From Apteryx mantelli (lineage: Eukaryota > Chordata > Aves > Apterygiformes > Apterygidae): a stretch of DNA of 64,000 bases. The notes beneath the pieces are model-generated. The model searched no databases. It had not been told where the DNA came from and saw only the letters and a program-made list of their open reading frames with translations. Shown in pieces: positions 14,401-29,400 of this stretch; positions within the stretch are counted from its first letter, which is position 1, and each line of letters opens with the position of its first letter. The stretch is from positions 121,615,415 through 121,679,414 of the forward strand of contig NC_089979.1 in NCBI RefSeq assembly GCF_036417845.1, given 5' to 3'. The translations under genes were made by a program, and so were the position numbers.

Positions 14401-17400
14401 CTCTGATTAGGCATGCAAAACCAGCTCTAACAATCATCAGAGCCATAGAAACTCTGTTACTAAAGAGTGCTTCCTCCAAGGTAGTCAGCACATTCTCACC
14501 CAGCCATAAGCACTGCAGAAGGACTTCACAGTAATCGCTTGGTGGCAGGAGGTATCCACATGTTGTGCTACCTGCATGTTTAATGAGCACTCAGAAAACA
14601 CCAAAACAAGTGGATAATGACCCACATCAACTCATAGGATAAGGTGCTGTGACCCATTCAGATTTAACTACATTGGCAAAAGAATAACATCTGGGGGGAA
14701 TATATTATAATTCAGTTTTTCATTGAAAACTCTTGGACACTACCTCAAAGCTGAGCCCTGAAGTCTGGATGCTAAGTCTTCCCGTACATAACACCCCACG
14801 GACAGCCCAGACATTCCAGCACTGTGACAGTTGCCGTTTATTTTTACCCAACCTTCATTTGAAATCTAGAGCTTCAATCCAATCTTCTTTCCATTTGCAT
14901 GACCCTAAGGGCACAGGCTTTTTATGGAGTTCAAGACTGGTCCTTTCCAGCAGCAACAGAAATATTCATACATCACACCATTTAGCTTTACTTACTTCTA
15001 TGCCATTATCGCTATTTGTGCAAAACTAGAAGTTTTGAGTGCTGAATATTAGAAATATTCCATTTCACATTATTTTAACTAATTTTAAGAAAAGCAACCT
15101 GATCTATCAAGTTTTGGAGAGGTTACTGATAGATCTATCAAATACATGTCCAGTCTATGTTAGGCACTTACAAACATTGTAGAATCAAAGTTGACTGAAT
15201 GCTCGCTCCTTCAGTCATTTCCTACAATCATGTTTGGTCCCCAGTAGCACAAGTGGCATAGGCCTGCTGCATAGGGTAGGTTTGAGGGTAAGATATATGA
15301 AGCTTATATACGAAGTTCACCTCTACTAGGGTTTCTTATGTGTCGCTGCATAAAAATTATGTGAATGGGAGTAGGCTGTTCCTCAGCCCAACAGATAATT
15401 CTATCATTTCCTCCTTTCTCATGGATGGATGTATTAGGGCTGTAGAATATACTGTAGTTTGAAGGACACAAGAGCAGCCTCATCAAATCTGACCTCGGGT
15501 ACGAGAATAAATAACCAGACAAAGAATAACAGTTCTATTTGAAATACCTACACATTACTCTGCTGAAGTCAGAATCAAAGAGAACATATTGTCTGTTGAA
15601 TTGTAAAAATCCTACGTCATTTTAGCTGGTGTAGAATTAACCCTGTTTCATCCTCTCCTGGGTTTTACATTCAGTGAGAATACAAAAAAAAAAAAAAAAA
15701 AGAATTATGCTTATATATATTTATATATATATATGTCATATATAGAGAGAGATATTATCATAAATAATGATGCTAGTGCAGACCTAATTAGACAAAACGA
15801 AGTAGAACTGTGGGATCAATTGAAATCAAAGGCAAAACTCCAAATGATTTTAATAAGGCTAAGATTTACTCTTGGTAAGCCAACAAGCTAAGAATGTTAG
15901 CAGGATAATATGCTTCTAAAGGTAGAAACTTAGCATCATTTTTTGCAAGAAACCATTTTCTCTAATAAGCCGAAGTTACTGGCTCCAGGAAAATGAGCTG
16001 TCATGCTAAAGAAAGCCCCAAAACAAAATCCCTAAAACAACAGCAGAACTGCAGCAGAGTTCTCATGTATCCAGCAACTAAAACTGAGCTTTCATCAGCT
16101 TTACTAAAAACATATTTTTATCTCATAATTAAAGAGGTTTCTCAATAGGGAGAGACATTCAAATTTACCAACCCTTGTACCAGCTTGATAACAAAAGGCT
16201 GCAGAGAGAAACTCATCCACCCTCAGTTACCAGGTCATGATAGACTAAAAACAGCTGTCAAATGAACTTTGAAGAGAATATGTCTTCTACATACATTCAG
16301 ATAAATAAAAGTGACTTTGTTTTTAGAGCCAACAGCTCAATGATCTCCTGCAAGGCATGGTCACCTCAATCATAAATTTCTATTTCAAGGAATGGAGCTT
16401 AGATTGTCCCTATAGCTAGTATGCTTTCCATTGAACTTGTGGAGGATGGTCTTTATCCTGCCCCTACATCTCTTCCCCAGTTTCCCCAAAACATTATGCA
16501 AAGATATCTGTTCAAAAATTGAGCATGCTGCTTGCTGATCACCAATATCTTACTGCCACATGCAAACTTCTTAATCAACAAACATTTAGAAAAAATCCAC
16601 TAAAAATTTTCAGAATCAAAAACCAGATGCAAAGCCGTAAAATGTTTCAAAGTTTTGACACAGACCTCATCATATACAATCAAAGAAAAAGGAAGATATA
16701 TGAAGTGATGTCTTATGAAATGAAAATGCAAAATGATATAAAAACTTTGGTGCATACTGCTATTGAGGGTTCTCAGAACACAATGGGCTGGAACGAGATG
16801 TACAGATCAAAGGAGCGGACAGGAGGGTTCACAAACAGAATAAGTGAGATGGACAATTCAAACTCACATGTGCCCAGTGACTACTGACAGTGTATAAAGA
16901 CAGCAAATCCAAAAGAAAAGAAACAGAATCAATATTAAAATATTAAATGAAGAGACAAAATGACCAACTTAATCAAAAATACAAATGATGATGGCTTCAT
17001 CACAAGAGTTTCTTGGCTCACAAAGAGAAGTCTAGTGGGTCTAGTGAGTCAGGGCACAACCAGTCCTTAGTGCCCCTACTGAGGGCCAAGAACCTCCTAC
17101 CGAGGGCAGCTGCAGCCCCAGCTGAGAATTTTGCGTAGGTTACTGCTTTGGAAATACAAATGCACAAAATACAACAGAAAGCTACTAGCTAGTGACTTGT
17201 TTTGTGGGGCTTTTTTCTGCTATTTTGTAAACTTAAAAAGGGTGATCAACATGTCGTCTATAAAAATACTGGACCAATTTCTGCTTTTATTTACTCTGTA
17301 TGACTTACATGGATTGAGACCTCTAATTATGAATAGAACTTAACCACATTCTTTACATCCAATTTCAACTGCAATAAGAGGAAATTATTCCTTACAGTAA

Positions 17401-20400
17401 TAGACCACAAAAGACAGGTTTCTCTGCCTGTTCATTAATTCTCACATATTTTGAAATCTCCTCTCAACATATTTTTATTGACTACATGTATTTGTTTTGA
17501 TACAAATGAACAAGACAGAATCTTACATTAAATCCATGTCAGTTCTGCTATAGGGAGCATGAGACAAGATTCTAGACTCATCTGTTGACTGGATTGAGCC
17601 TGTTAACTGTGAAAAATGTTTGTTACTGGTTAAAAATGGTTACTGTTACTGTTCTCAACTTTTAGAATTATATCCTGCATTCACAAATATATTTTGAAAA
17701 GGCAGAATGGAGTGAAAGCTAGATTAAATTATCAAGTAAACAAACTACATTCCTGTGGTTAAAGGCTTTATGAAGGAAATTTCCTGATTCGAAATACTAC
17801 AAAAAGGAACCTGCACACTCAAAGGTTTCATAGTCTTTCAACAGATGTCAGGTTCTCAACTTGATTCTTTAACCAACACCTCAGGAAGTCCTGATCTCCG
17901 GGATTCTTCTTATCACATGAATGCAGGATTGGCACTTTGTTTTATTCCTCAGGCACCTACCCTTAAGCCTTGTCTAAAACAGAGTGCCGTTTTGCTTCTA
18001 GCATTTTCCAAGGTTTTTCAGTTGAGTTCCTATGAAGCTTCTCCTGATTCCCTCTCAGCCTGGAATCACTATTCTCTTGTCCACTTGTAAGCTTCACAGA
18101 AAGTTTCTTGTTTCCACTGGTGTTTCTCAATAAGAGAAAGAAAAAGATTTCCTCCTTCCTAGCAGAACATGGACTCGGTCCACAGTCACCCTGTGTCACA
18201 GCACAAACAGGAGCTGAATCTTACTCTCCTTTGAAGCCTGAGATAACTCTATAAAGCAGTAAACTACCTGCTTCTTAACACAAAGAGCAAACCTTTGAAT
18301 TGTAACATATAACAAAAACTGCCTGGAACAGTCTTAGTGGAGAAGTGTGAGCACCCTACTGAAGAAGAAGCCCTGCTTCCTTTTACATTAAAATGAACCT
18401 CTTTTTTAAAAAAAAAAGTAATTTCCTAAATACAGCAGATGGTGACCTAGCAAATGTCATTTTATCTAATCTTCCTTTTGATTGAATGAATAATCCAACT
18501 GAAATAGCATGCTGACTACTCACCAAATGTCAGATTTTGTGTTATATCCCTGGTGCTTCAGTGCCTCTGGGCTCATGTAGTATGGTGTCCCAGTAAATGT
18601 AGTCGCAAGATCACATGAACCCATCAAAAGACAGGAAACTCCAAAGTCCCCTAACGATAACAACAGAAAGACCCCACAAAACAATTAAATTAATAAGAAG
18701 TCTAAAATTAATACAAAGAACTTCAAGGTTACTACAGATTTCATATACATTTCTGTTCACATTTAATTTTTTAAATTAAGAGCCATATACTCAGCTTGTA
18801 TAAACTGTCAAAGCTCTGAAGATGTCAGCACAAAAAAAGAGTTTATTGGACAGCTCAGCATATTGGTAACAGGATGGAGAAATTCTTCATCTCCTGATCA
18901 TCACTTCAAATTCAACCCCAACTGATTGTAACCAGAAAAAAGTTCTTATCTGGATGTTTATCTGATTTAAAATTTTTTGTAAATGCCTGACATACTTCCC
19001 CATCTCCACTTAACATCCATTTCAAAGAAAGAGAGGATTAGTCTTTACCCAACCCTGCTTATATTACCAGAAAGTAGGCCAAGGAATTAAAATAAAATAC
19101 AAGCCTTTTTCTACCTCTTCAGGTAACTTCTACAGATCAAGGCTAAAGATATTGTTGCCATACTAAGAAAAGTTTTGCCCTGTCAATGTGTATGCAGTCA
19201 ATAGCTCTAAGCACCAAAGTTTGATACTTTCACACCACTGTGATGAGCACTACATAAAAATCAGAAATATGTTCAGATCAAGTTGTTATAATAAATGCCT
19301 AGCACTTTTTATGAAAATGAAATTAACACAAAATAATTTTAGTGGAAATAAAATACTGAAGTTAGCCTAGGAATACTAAATTTTGTAAATAAAGAGAATG
19401 AACTAGTATATAGATCAGGAAATCCATATTAGATTAAAAGCATGAATAACTATAAAAAGGTAAGTTCCTAAGTAAATATTTACATTTCAAGAGCATATAC
19501 AAATATTCATATATTTGTATAAAGTCACTGTTTTTATTGTTAGACACAATAGAATAACTGTCCATGGAAATAATTTGCCAGAATTCTAAAATATGGAAAA
19601 ATCAAATTTCTGTAATTCTTAAAAACACCACAAAATCATAGAACTATAGAATAATGTAGGTTTGAAGGGGCTCTGGAAGTCATCTGATCCAAACTCCTCA
19701 AAGCAGGGCCAACTTCAAAGTTACATGAGGGCAGCCTGAGGTCCATGTCCAGTTGAGTTCTGAGTATCCCCAGCTTAGAGATCCTACAGCCTTTCTGAGT
19801 CTCTTTTCTTGTGTCTGACTATCAAATAAATGTTTGACATGAAATCAAAACGCTGTATCAGATACCACCTTATCAAAATCTCCTTATTCACAACATTTAT
19901 GCTGGACTGTTCTATCACACTAAATATGTCTTAAAAAGTAAGGAAATCTTACCAATTTTAAGAAAATTATTTTTCAGAAATATATTCTTTGCTTTCAAAT
20001 CTCTGTGAAGTATTCGCCTGGAATATAAAAGGAAATTCAACCTCATCCCACTTGAAGGATTCAGTGAAGTATCAAATATCTCAAGCATCTCTTTGATCTA
20101 CATTCCTTGTTAGCAAGGCCAGCCTGCTACTATTAAAGCCTGACCTGTCAGTGACAACACACAGACAACGGCATTAAGGAGCTCCACATAAACACAGAGG
20201 TACATTCATAGATGCCCACAGGCAGGATGAGTGCCTAAGCAACCAGGATAATAAAAATGCACCCAGGGATCCCAGTTTGAGAACACTGATAAAGACTTAA
20301 CATGAGCTGCAGTAGAAGGAAGAAAAGCGTGTTGTGCTGTCTTCCTTGCTGACTCTTCTTAAAAGCATTACATCCTGTTTTCAGCCAGACGAATGAGATG

Positions 20401-23400
20401 TCTCACAGTAGAATAAGGGATGGGGAAAACAGCAGTAAGATCCTCAAAGCTCAGAGAACTCCCCTTCAGAGAAAATGTGTTACTTGAAAGAGCAATATGT
20501 ATATAGGCTAGGCTATTAGTTCAAATCGCTACAGTAATGGCCTGGAAGCCTTCCTGTAGATAAAAGAACATTACACAGACCAGGGATCAAAAGGAAAGGA
20601 AAAGGAACAACCAGCTTTGACAGACTTATTCTTCCATCAAGGACTGAAGCAACACCATAAACTACACACCATGGTGGGACAAACAGCATCGCCTCAATTT
20701 CTCGAAATCTTAATGTCTGACAGTACTTCCCCTTCCCATTAAGAAAATAAACAAAATACCTCTACAGTATACAAAACATTCTCAATTAATTCTTGTTAAT
20801 AACACTTCCAAGAGGGCTCCCTACAACCTCAACTACACTTAAACTCATCTATCTTTGAGTTCCTTATAGCACAGCATTAGTTATCAGCTCTGATCAAGAG
20901 GAAGTCAGAACAGTAGTATTCAGTAGGTACTGGCGAGTGGCACTATATTTGCTAGTACAAATATAGTAGTTCCCCAGCCATTCAGAACAGACAACGAAAG
21001 CAATAGAGGCATTAAGATTCTTGAAATGTGAGCAGAAAAATCCATTGTGTTGAGACTTCAATTGTTCTTCAGCAATCCACAAATTTTTTTCTCAAATTTT
21101 ATGAAATTATTAAATTTGTATGCATTGAGATACTGAAATGTTTTCCAAAAGAGTTTCCATATTAAGACTAGAAGAAAATACTTAAACAATTTAAATAAGC
21201 AATTTAGTCCACATCTCATTTGAAAAGAATTTTTGCATATGAGAAAGGTAATAATTTTATTGTTCAATATGTTCAGTTCACAAATAGAATAAAAAATCAA
21301 AAAATAACTACTAGAAGATATTGTGGTATGCACATAGACTGCATATGAAAAAGAAATATTTCTAATTTAATGGGATGAAAAGAGTTTTCACTGCAATTAT
21401 TTTTTCCAGTTTTTGTGAAAGTATTTACTTGAAAGTAATACTTCTAGAGAGAGTTTATTTGGCTGCACATTGGGAGAAATTAAAGTTTTATTCAGTGCGC
21501 TTCTACTCATGTTTATAAATAATGTGTTCTATATTTGGTAGCTTTCCAGAGCAATACATGTACATTCATCACGCATTACATTTAATAAGGAAATTAAGCT
21601 AAGATGATACTCATTATTACTCATAAGTCTATATATACACTTAGTTTTATATAAATCTTGCTCTGTTAGTTCAGACTCATAAAGTCTTTGCTTATCATAC
21701 ATGGCACAGAGCCTTTGAAAGAACTTGACTTCATTGAGCGAGGTTTTTCTTGTGTGTTGCTGTTGAGTGTTGGTAGTTTAAAATCTTTTTTTTTAGTTTT
21801 GTAGAAATGCAATCAGTATTTGCATATAAGAGTACACCACTCTTTGAACCTAAAAATTTGTTGGATATCTGCAATCTGAATAAGAGGTATCTTCATACAC
21901 AAAACCTATCCAGAAAGCTTTCAGTAACTTACTACTTCAAAATGAGATAAAGAGAAGATACTTTGGTCACAATAGTGTTGCCAATAATTATAAGGTACTC
22001 CTATGAATTAATAAGGTTAAGAAATATTGGATAATAGAATTTTTAAGCAGATAAAATAAAGAACAAAGATTATTTGAGCAGATAAAATAAGATATAAAAG
22101 ACATCACTCAAAATGAGTTTGAACAACTTCTCCATGGCGACATTTCTGGATACCAGCTACCTTATTCTGCTAGAATATGTTAAAAGATAAACAAGTCACA
22201 AGCTGAAACCTTAATTGAAAATGTGACTTCAATTTTTGTAATAAATAACTGTTAAGTCTGCACTGTAAATTCAGTTTAAGAAAGCCTGTGACTTTGTGTC
22301 ATAGCCAGAGAGAGATCTGTAACGGTAACATGAGTTAACCAGACCCTATCAAAACTTAATCTAACTTGACAGGCACCAGAATGGTTATTGATATTTTGGG
22401 TAGAATTTAGCACTTGAAGATGATTTCAAATTTGAGTAAATGTAGTTGTTAAAGATGCTATAAATGTACCCATATGTACTATAGAGTACATGCTTGATGG
22501 CTCATAGTCATAAAAACAGCATGAATCAATGTGCAATGGGCAGTCTGCTCACATTGCATGAAGCTTCCTCTGCACCATACTCGCAAGCAGAGCTGACTGA
22601 AGATGAAGTACTTTACTGCCGTGAAATGTTCTGCAGCGGATTGCTCTAACTGAAGAACTATTCAGAGACCTGAGATGTTTTTGGCAAATTTGACTTCTAT
22701 TCTAGGGAAGACAAAGTGAAATCCAGATAACCTACTCGAGCAAAGGCTGCTGCCCTGTAGACTGAAAGCAACAGATTTGTTTACACAGATGGTGACTATA
22801 TGAAAATCTCTGTGCAAGCATTTTGTTTGTAAAGATTAGCAAAGTGATGGATAACCTAATGGTCAGCTTTATTCAAATTAGGGTTAAAGTAATCAATGGT
22901 CTGTTTGCCTGAATGCTGTGGGATCAATTTTGTTCACCAGTGTGTGATGGATTGCAAATATGGCAGAGAGACCAGCTGATGGTTTCATGTTAAATGTCTC
23001 CATCTAGCTAAGACCATTAAACTATGTGTCTGTCCTTTATTTCTCTCTTTGGTTATACCAGTGATAAATGAGGACTGAATTTATTTATTCTAGATAATTT
23101 AACTTTCAAGTTTGAATACCAAAATCCTTCTAATTATGTAAAATACACAGTAGGTAGCATAGTCACTGTGAGATATTCATAACCCCTTTGGGATTTACAA
23201 AGCATAAGTAAAAGACAGGAATGTCTGATCTGTATAATCTTTACCATCATAGAAGAAAAATTTTAGGTAGCAAAAAAGTCTTCACCTACAGCTGTGCAAG
23301 AAGGAAACCCAAGAGAACAGTCTATGTCTAAAGCCAGAAATAAAAATGAACGTCCTGGAATAAAAACTCCCATCCACAGCAGCTGGATTTTCTTACAAAT

Positions 23401-26400
23401 TGCACTAGGAAGTACAACCCATAGTTTATGAACACTTATAGCTTCTAATTCTAAAATAAAGTTTTCTTTGCATTAGAACATGATTAAAACATATATTATA
23501 CTTCTTTCCATACTGGTATTGAAGAAATCATATATAAATCCTCCATACAAAACAGAGGAAAATTATATGTATTATATTTCAGTAATTCATATGTAGTTCT
23601 GCAAGAAGTTTTAAAATTTTTTAAGCCTAAGCTTTTCTATTTTAGCTATTTTTTGGCTCAATACTTATAAGACAGAGACTTAATTTTCTAATATGCACAT
23701 AGTTAAAAATATATAATGCAATAAAGGAAATACAAATAAAAATAAAACTGTCAAGTCATTTGAATGTGTCTGGAGAAATGCTATTAGATACCTCTGATTC
23801 AAAGAGAGAAAATGAAATGTTGTTTGGAAAATCAAATTGTTGCTTTCACTGGAGAATTAAATTAAACTGTGCTTTTCAGGAAACCCAGTAATTTAATATA
23901 CTAATTTACCAAAGGAGGATTATTTATCAGGAATTTTTTAAAGATTTATCTGAGAACAAGTAGAAGATGAGAAAAATAAATGAGAGAAAAGATGAGTAGA
24001 CAAAAGTAACATATGGGAGAACTTGAAACAACAGAGGCATGAGGAAATACAGGAGATGAGAGACAAAAAAAAGAATAACTTTTATAATTTATTATTATTA
24101 TTATGCATTAGTGTATACAACACATTGTCTAAACACATATTTTAAAGCAAGGATTTCATCAAAAGCGGACTTTCCAGATTATAAACATTTTTAATGCTAA
24201 ATGGGAGTTTTAGAGGGAAAAAAAGCCCACTACTTTAGTTAAACACTGAAGGGTTTTATTTCCACTTCCTTTTGTCCTTTCGGCTCAGCATCATAACAGC
24301 ACTATTTGCTGTGCTCCCATCACTGTAGTCTGTGGGGGTGGCACATCATGTCCAAGTCCCACATAAATTGGCATTTAGGAAACAAAATGCTTTGGGTCCT
24401 GGACAGCAATTCACTCCGCCTTTTTTCTTGTACTGTCTGACACTGTAGGTGAAAAAGCTCATTAGGCATCTCTCAGTGTAGGTCAAACATTTCCTACATA
24501 CTCTTTAGCTGCCCATGCATGCCCAGAAATGTTTATTCTTGGTGACAGGTGACTATCTCCATATACTGCTCTGTTGCAATTCAGGTTTAGGCAATCAAAC
24601 TTGGCCCAGGTCCTGCAGTGAAATCTGAAAGTTTAAATATATTTGAAACAGCTACATCAACCTGGTGCCGCTCTCACCCTCAATCTGCTGCATAATAATT
24701 TTGGGTTTTGAGTACTCATGCAGAAAGCAGAAGACTATGGATTCTAGTTTCTATTCAGCTTAAAAAGACTGAATCCTCATCTCCCAAATTCTGGAGTGTA
24801 ACCTAATTATCAAACATAAACATCTCTCTCTACTGACTGTATTAATAATTTAGACCAGTATTTTGGACAGATTGACTCATCTCCCCAAACCATGCACCTA
24901 AAATTTCAGTGAGGTAGTGTCCAAATCAGTTATTTACAATTGGCAGAGTAGATGTCACACAAGACGATTACAGATAAACATCCTAGCCTCTGCTAAGGGG
25001 CTTTGCAGAAATGGAATTCTTATTTCCCAAAGACCAATAGTAATAACAGTCCAAATATTTCAGCCTGGCAGGATGAAAAATCCTTGACTTTTGGGCAATG
25101 ATACTCTCTAGAAAGGATTCTCTATCTTATTCATTAATGTGATATCTCAGAGCTGGCAGTAGTCAAAAGCAACAAGGAGACAAAGGTGAGAAGAAGCTGA
25201 AAGCCAGGCTAACTTCTTCAGCCTTACTATTTCTGAGAAGCTACTAGAAAAGGAGCCTTTCATTCCCATTTGCCTGGCTATTCCTCCAGCTCTCAATCCG
25301 GCAGCACGCTAGGCATTTGGTCCTGACTCAGCAAAGCACTTTGCCACCCTACCTTTAGTCACACTAAATAGTCCCATGCAACTCCAAGGTGACAGCACAA
25401 GATGACATGTAGGATGACGTGAGACCAGACAGGTCTCATCCACATTTCCAGTGCACTGGCAATGAAAGAACTATTTAAAACACTAAAGTAAGCCTGCAGA
25501 AATCATACTCCAGGCAAGAATGACACTAGGGGACATCAACTAGCTAGGGTAGTCACCTGTTATCACCTTCGCTCAAACCAAGTGTAATTTCCGCAGTTGT
25601 CCAACAGTCTTGTGTGAGCATCATGAGTGGAGTGTGTTACAAGCAGAGCCAGAGGATGGTCATGCTGCCAGATTCCTGAGGCTTAAGCAAAATTTTTTAA
25701 CCCTTGCAGTGAAACCCATACTCTCGTCACTTGCCTACAGCAGTGAAGTTTTTAAACAAATGCTCTTTGACTCTCCATAGAATGACTAATTTGATGCCTT
25801 TGGTGGTGTGGAATCTTACACTGTTAGTTAGAAAATGTGTTAATTAATCAGACAGACATCATTGTATGGATGACTTATAGCAAATTTTTAGGTGAATTGA
25901 TGGGCTGATGAAATTAATGACTTTTCAAAGAAATCTCTATGCAATTTCACTGATTTTAGTGGGATAAGCACATACATTTGAGCCTTCACATTAAACATCC
26001 ACGACAGTTCTAGTAAGCTGTCTCCCCTTGAAAAAAGTGACTTTATGTTAACCTTTTAATCTATTTTAATCTAACAATATTGAACTATTGTACTATATTC
26101 TATTTTTTTCCTATTGTACTAAATTTTTCACTTGGATTCTAGACAAAGTATGTCTAATGTTGAAATCTACCAATGCACTGCTAAAATGTAATACACTTTA
26201 AAAGGGGAATGTTTTTGCAGGATATAATATTTTAGGTATACTACATGAATTCCAGTTTGTTGAACTGGATTATATATCAATAGAAAATGATCAATATGGT
26301 TTCATTTCTGTTTGAATATCTAGTTAGCATAAATCTACTCACTTTCCTCCCAAGCTAAATGTGTTCATATTAATGACTGTACCTTTCATGAATATAGTTG

Positions 26401-29400
26401 ACTCCGAGTAACAACTGTATAAACCATTCTATTATTTGTCTTTGAGTGAATATTTTCCCAGATTCTTTGTACTCTTGTATTTTAAAGTCTAGATCTCCGC
26501 CCTGAAAAATACCAAAACATATTTGTACATTTAAAGTCAGTTTTTAAAATGTCTTCTCCTTCACTAAAATATAGGACTCCATTTTCTTAGATCTCTAGGC
26601 TTCATACCACATATTCTGTAAAATTAATGCATGCACATGAATTCTGAACTCTCACTATCACCAAAAGCATATAGAACTGAAGATCAAAATGAGATCAAGC
26701 AGTCTGGCTACACAGAAGTATGTCAGTGTTCTCTTAGTGGTACACAAAATCACTGAAGTTTTCAGCTGTTCTCACTTCATGTCACTCAACTTAGACATCT
26801 ACATCTGAGCTAGTCACCTCAAATGCCCTTTATAGTTAATGCAAAGGAACAGGCACTTGTGAAGTGCAATTTATCTCTTTCATTTAGATGTCTATGTTAG
26901 GAAGAGATGGATCATGTTGTAGAAATACTGTTTCTCAACAAAGACTCATGATGAGGGTGTATATTGACTAGTTCCTATGTAGACACTTAAGTGAAGTAAA
27001 ATAAATCTCTCCCTTGGTCTGAACAACAGTTTGTAAGTTTGGGAAATCATTTCCACTCACTAAAGTCAAATGATGCACAGTCAAGATAAACTCTCATTAA
27101 TTATCCAGAAATAAGCATATCAGAATCAAAGCTCATTATTTTTCTAAAAAATAGAGATGTTTGTCATCTTGCTGTTCATCTAGTTCATAAAATAAACGGA
27201 TTTTGTCCACAAGAAAGCACCTTAGTGGAAAGCACTGAGTTGAGGTAACTAACCCCAGAGCAAAGGAACTGTGATTCTTACTACACTCTAAGTGATTAAT
27301 GACCTTACATCAGGACAGCTTATTCTCCATTAATCATTACTTTTACATTACACGTTCTGCATAAAATCAGAAGTTTTATGTGCCATGTACAAGAAAATAG
27401 TTTAACCTCTACTACTGTGATAAGAGTATAGAAAATAGATCACTCGTTATGTGAATTCTATGGCAATATGCCAGTTCCCTTCATCAACCCCTCCACTGTT
27501 GACTCTCAACATTTTACGATCTCTTCACCATTCCTTGTTCTTCTGTTCCCAAACTCACAGTGCTCCATACTGCAACCACACTTTTTACAAAGTAAGCAGG
27601 TTCTGTCCTTGAAGATCCATATATTTCTGCCCTGTACTTGGACATGGATTTGGTCTACAGTAATTTTTTGGGCCCCTGAGTTTCTAAGTCGCAACATTCA
27701 AGAGTAATTATGTTAAAAAAGAAAATACGTTTTATCATATATAAAAAATGCATTCCCTGACAATGTCCAGCAAGCTTGAAATTGAAATATCTGAATCAGC
27801 TCATTCACTAGGGAAGGCAATATGGCTTCAATTCTCCATCTGCCTCCCTCCTGCAGCCCAGAGAGAAGCTCTTCTGGGACCTTGGAGCACTGAACAGCTG
27901 CCTCCCCTTTGCAACTCCAACTGTTCAACAGCTTCCCCATGGCGGCCGGCAATACAGCAGAGAAGGGGAAGAAAATGCCTTGCTGGGTATCCCACTGCAT
28001 GGCAACCAGATGGGCTGTGTCTGAGCCTAGTCACACACCTGGACAGGAATGACTCACCTATTCCAGACTGCTGCTCAGGACCATCAGGAGCCAGCAGCAG
28101 TAACAGCCCAAGAATCAGGGCCTGTTTCAACACGTGCCAGCTGGCTGGCGACCCCAGGTGACTACGTACTATCCAGGTAAGGAGAGCTGAAGTACAGCAG
28201 GCTCCAATCACCATTTCTCCTGTTCCAGTGTGTCCTCTCTCTCAATCACACATTGCCACAAAAAACGCAGAGAAAAGAAGCATAGCAGCTACAGAGTTAG
28301 GCCCGGTGGGTACTCTGTTAGGCTGGGGGAGATTTCCTTTGCATGGGCTAAGAAGAACAAAAGCAGCAGAATAAAGTACTACGTGTGCCCTGAAGTAACA
28401 GTATGGCTTTTTACCTTCAGGCAGAGAAGACTGGTCTCAATGTCCTACAATTAATTTAACCTTCATTTAGTGTTTAAAAAAAATGCATCATAAAAGATTT
28501 GCTGAAATACCACTGCCATGAAACTCCGAAGAAGTTTAGTAACCCACTTTTGCCTTTTGGAAGGTCAGTATAATGAAGTTCATATGGAAATTTAGAAATG
28601 AAGCACAAAGGAAGTTTCCAAGCTGCAGTTTCCAAATAAATGTCAAGAGCATCAAATACACCAGTAACTTATTTAAAACAGGACTCAAATGCTTAGGTTT
28701 TATTATTGATGATGTGAATAGGCATTCATTGCTTTAGTTATTCCTTTTCCTCAGATTTCCTTAGCATATGTATACTCACATCAGAGCTGAGACTATGATG
28801 AAGAGACAGAAATAATTATTTGGGGGAAAGTGCAAATAGATCTATTTTATGATGTATTAAAAATGATACAACATTTAGAGGAACTATTTTGTTTTAATAT
28901 TTTAAAATTGTATTTTATTGAAGTCCAATTTATGTTACAACATGAAATCCAAGGTTCATGAAGGCATTTTTGCTTGAAAACTGACTTACATGACAATGTT
29001 TATATTGCCTATGAGGTTTTGAATCAGGACAACTGTCAAAGAAGCTCAACAAGATCAAAACAGAATACATGTACTTCCTTTCAAGAATTTTGAGAGAATT
29101 TGGTTATAGATGCCAAGCTGAACAATGGAGCCCCATGTGCTCCTTCGTTCACGGGAGAGGTACAGCATTGGGCAGCTGCATTGAGCAGACTTGCTCTACA
29201 CTGTTCAAGTAAGAGTGAATGAAAAAGCCACAGTACTTTGGAGAAAACAGAATGAGGTTGAGAGGGTAGTTCTGTTTCCATGCCAACTTAATGTTTTGTC
29301 TTTATTTTGAGTCTGCCACAAGAGTACCAATTACTGCAAAGTGTGGTAATTGTTCTATGCATGAGAAACTGGATATACCAGACTTCCAAACAGCATCACG

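Larger units (their letters stand above)
6240..18523 (-). other. NEK11 intron between coding exons 5 and 6 (12.3 kb)
   Basis: Long intron. It contains a MIR-like remnant near 7245-7350, a purine-rich tract near 8281-8340, an (ATAA)n repeat at 11444-11476, an A18 run with TA-rich flank at 15684-15760, and somewhat GC-richer patches near 10.65-11.05, 12.1-12.5 and 13.1-13.25 kb. Short ORFs occur on both strands in the GC-richer patches; none shows a recognisable domain. No exon is needed here, since Trp216 splices cleanly across. Confidence 0.85.

Noticed and set aside
25900-25970. CTGATGA ... CTGA considered as a box C/D snoRNA
   Set aside because: The C box lacks the purine at its first position and the ends do not pair.
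27748-28214. 137- and 128-codon frames on opposite strands
   Set aside because: Both strands are open without recognisable protein features, and no splice or promoter context supports a gene.
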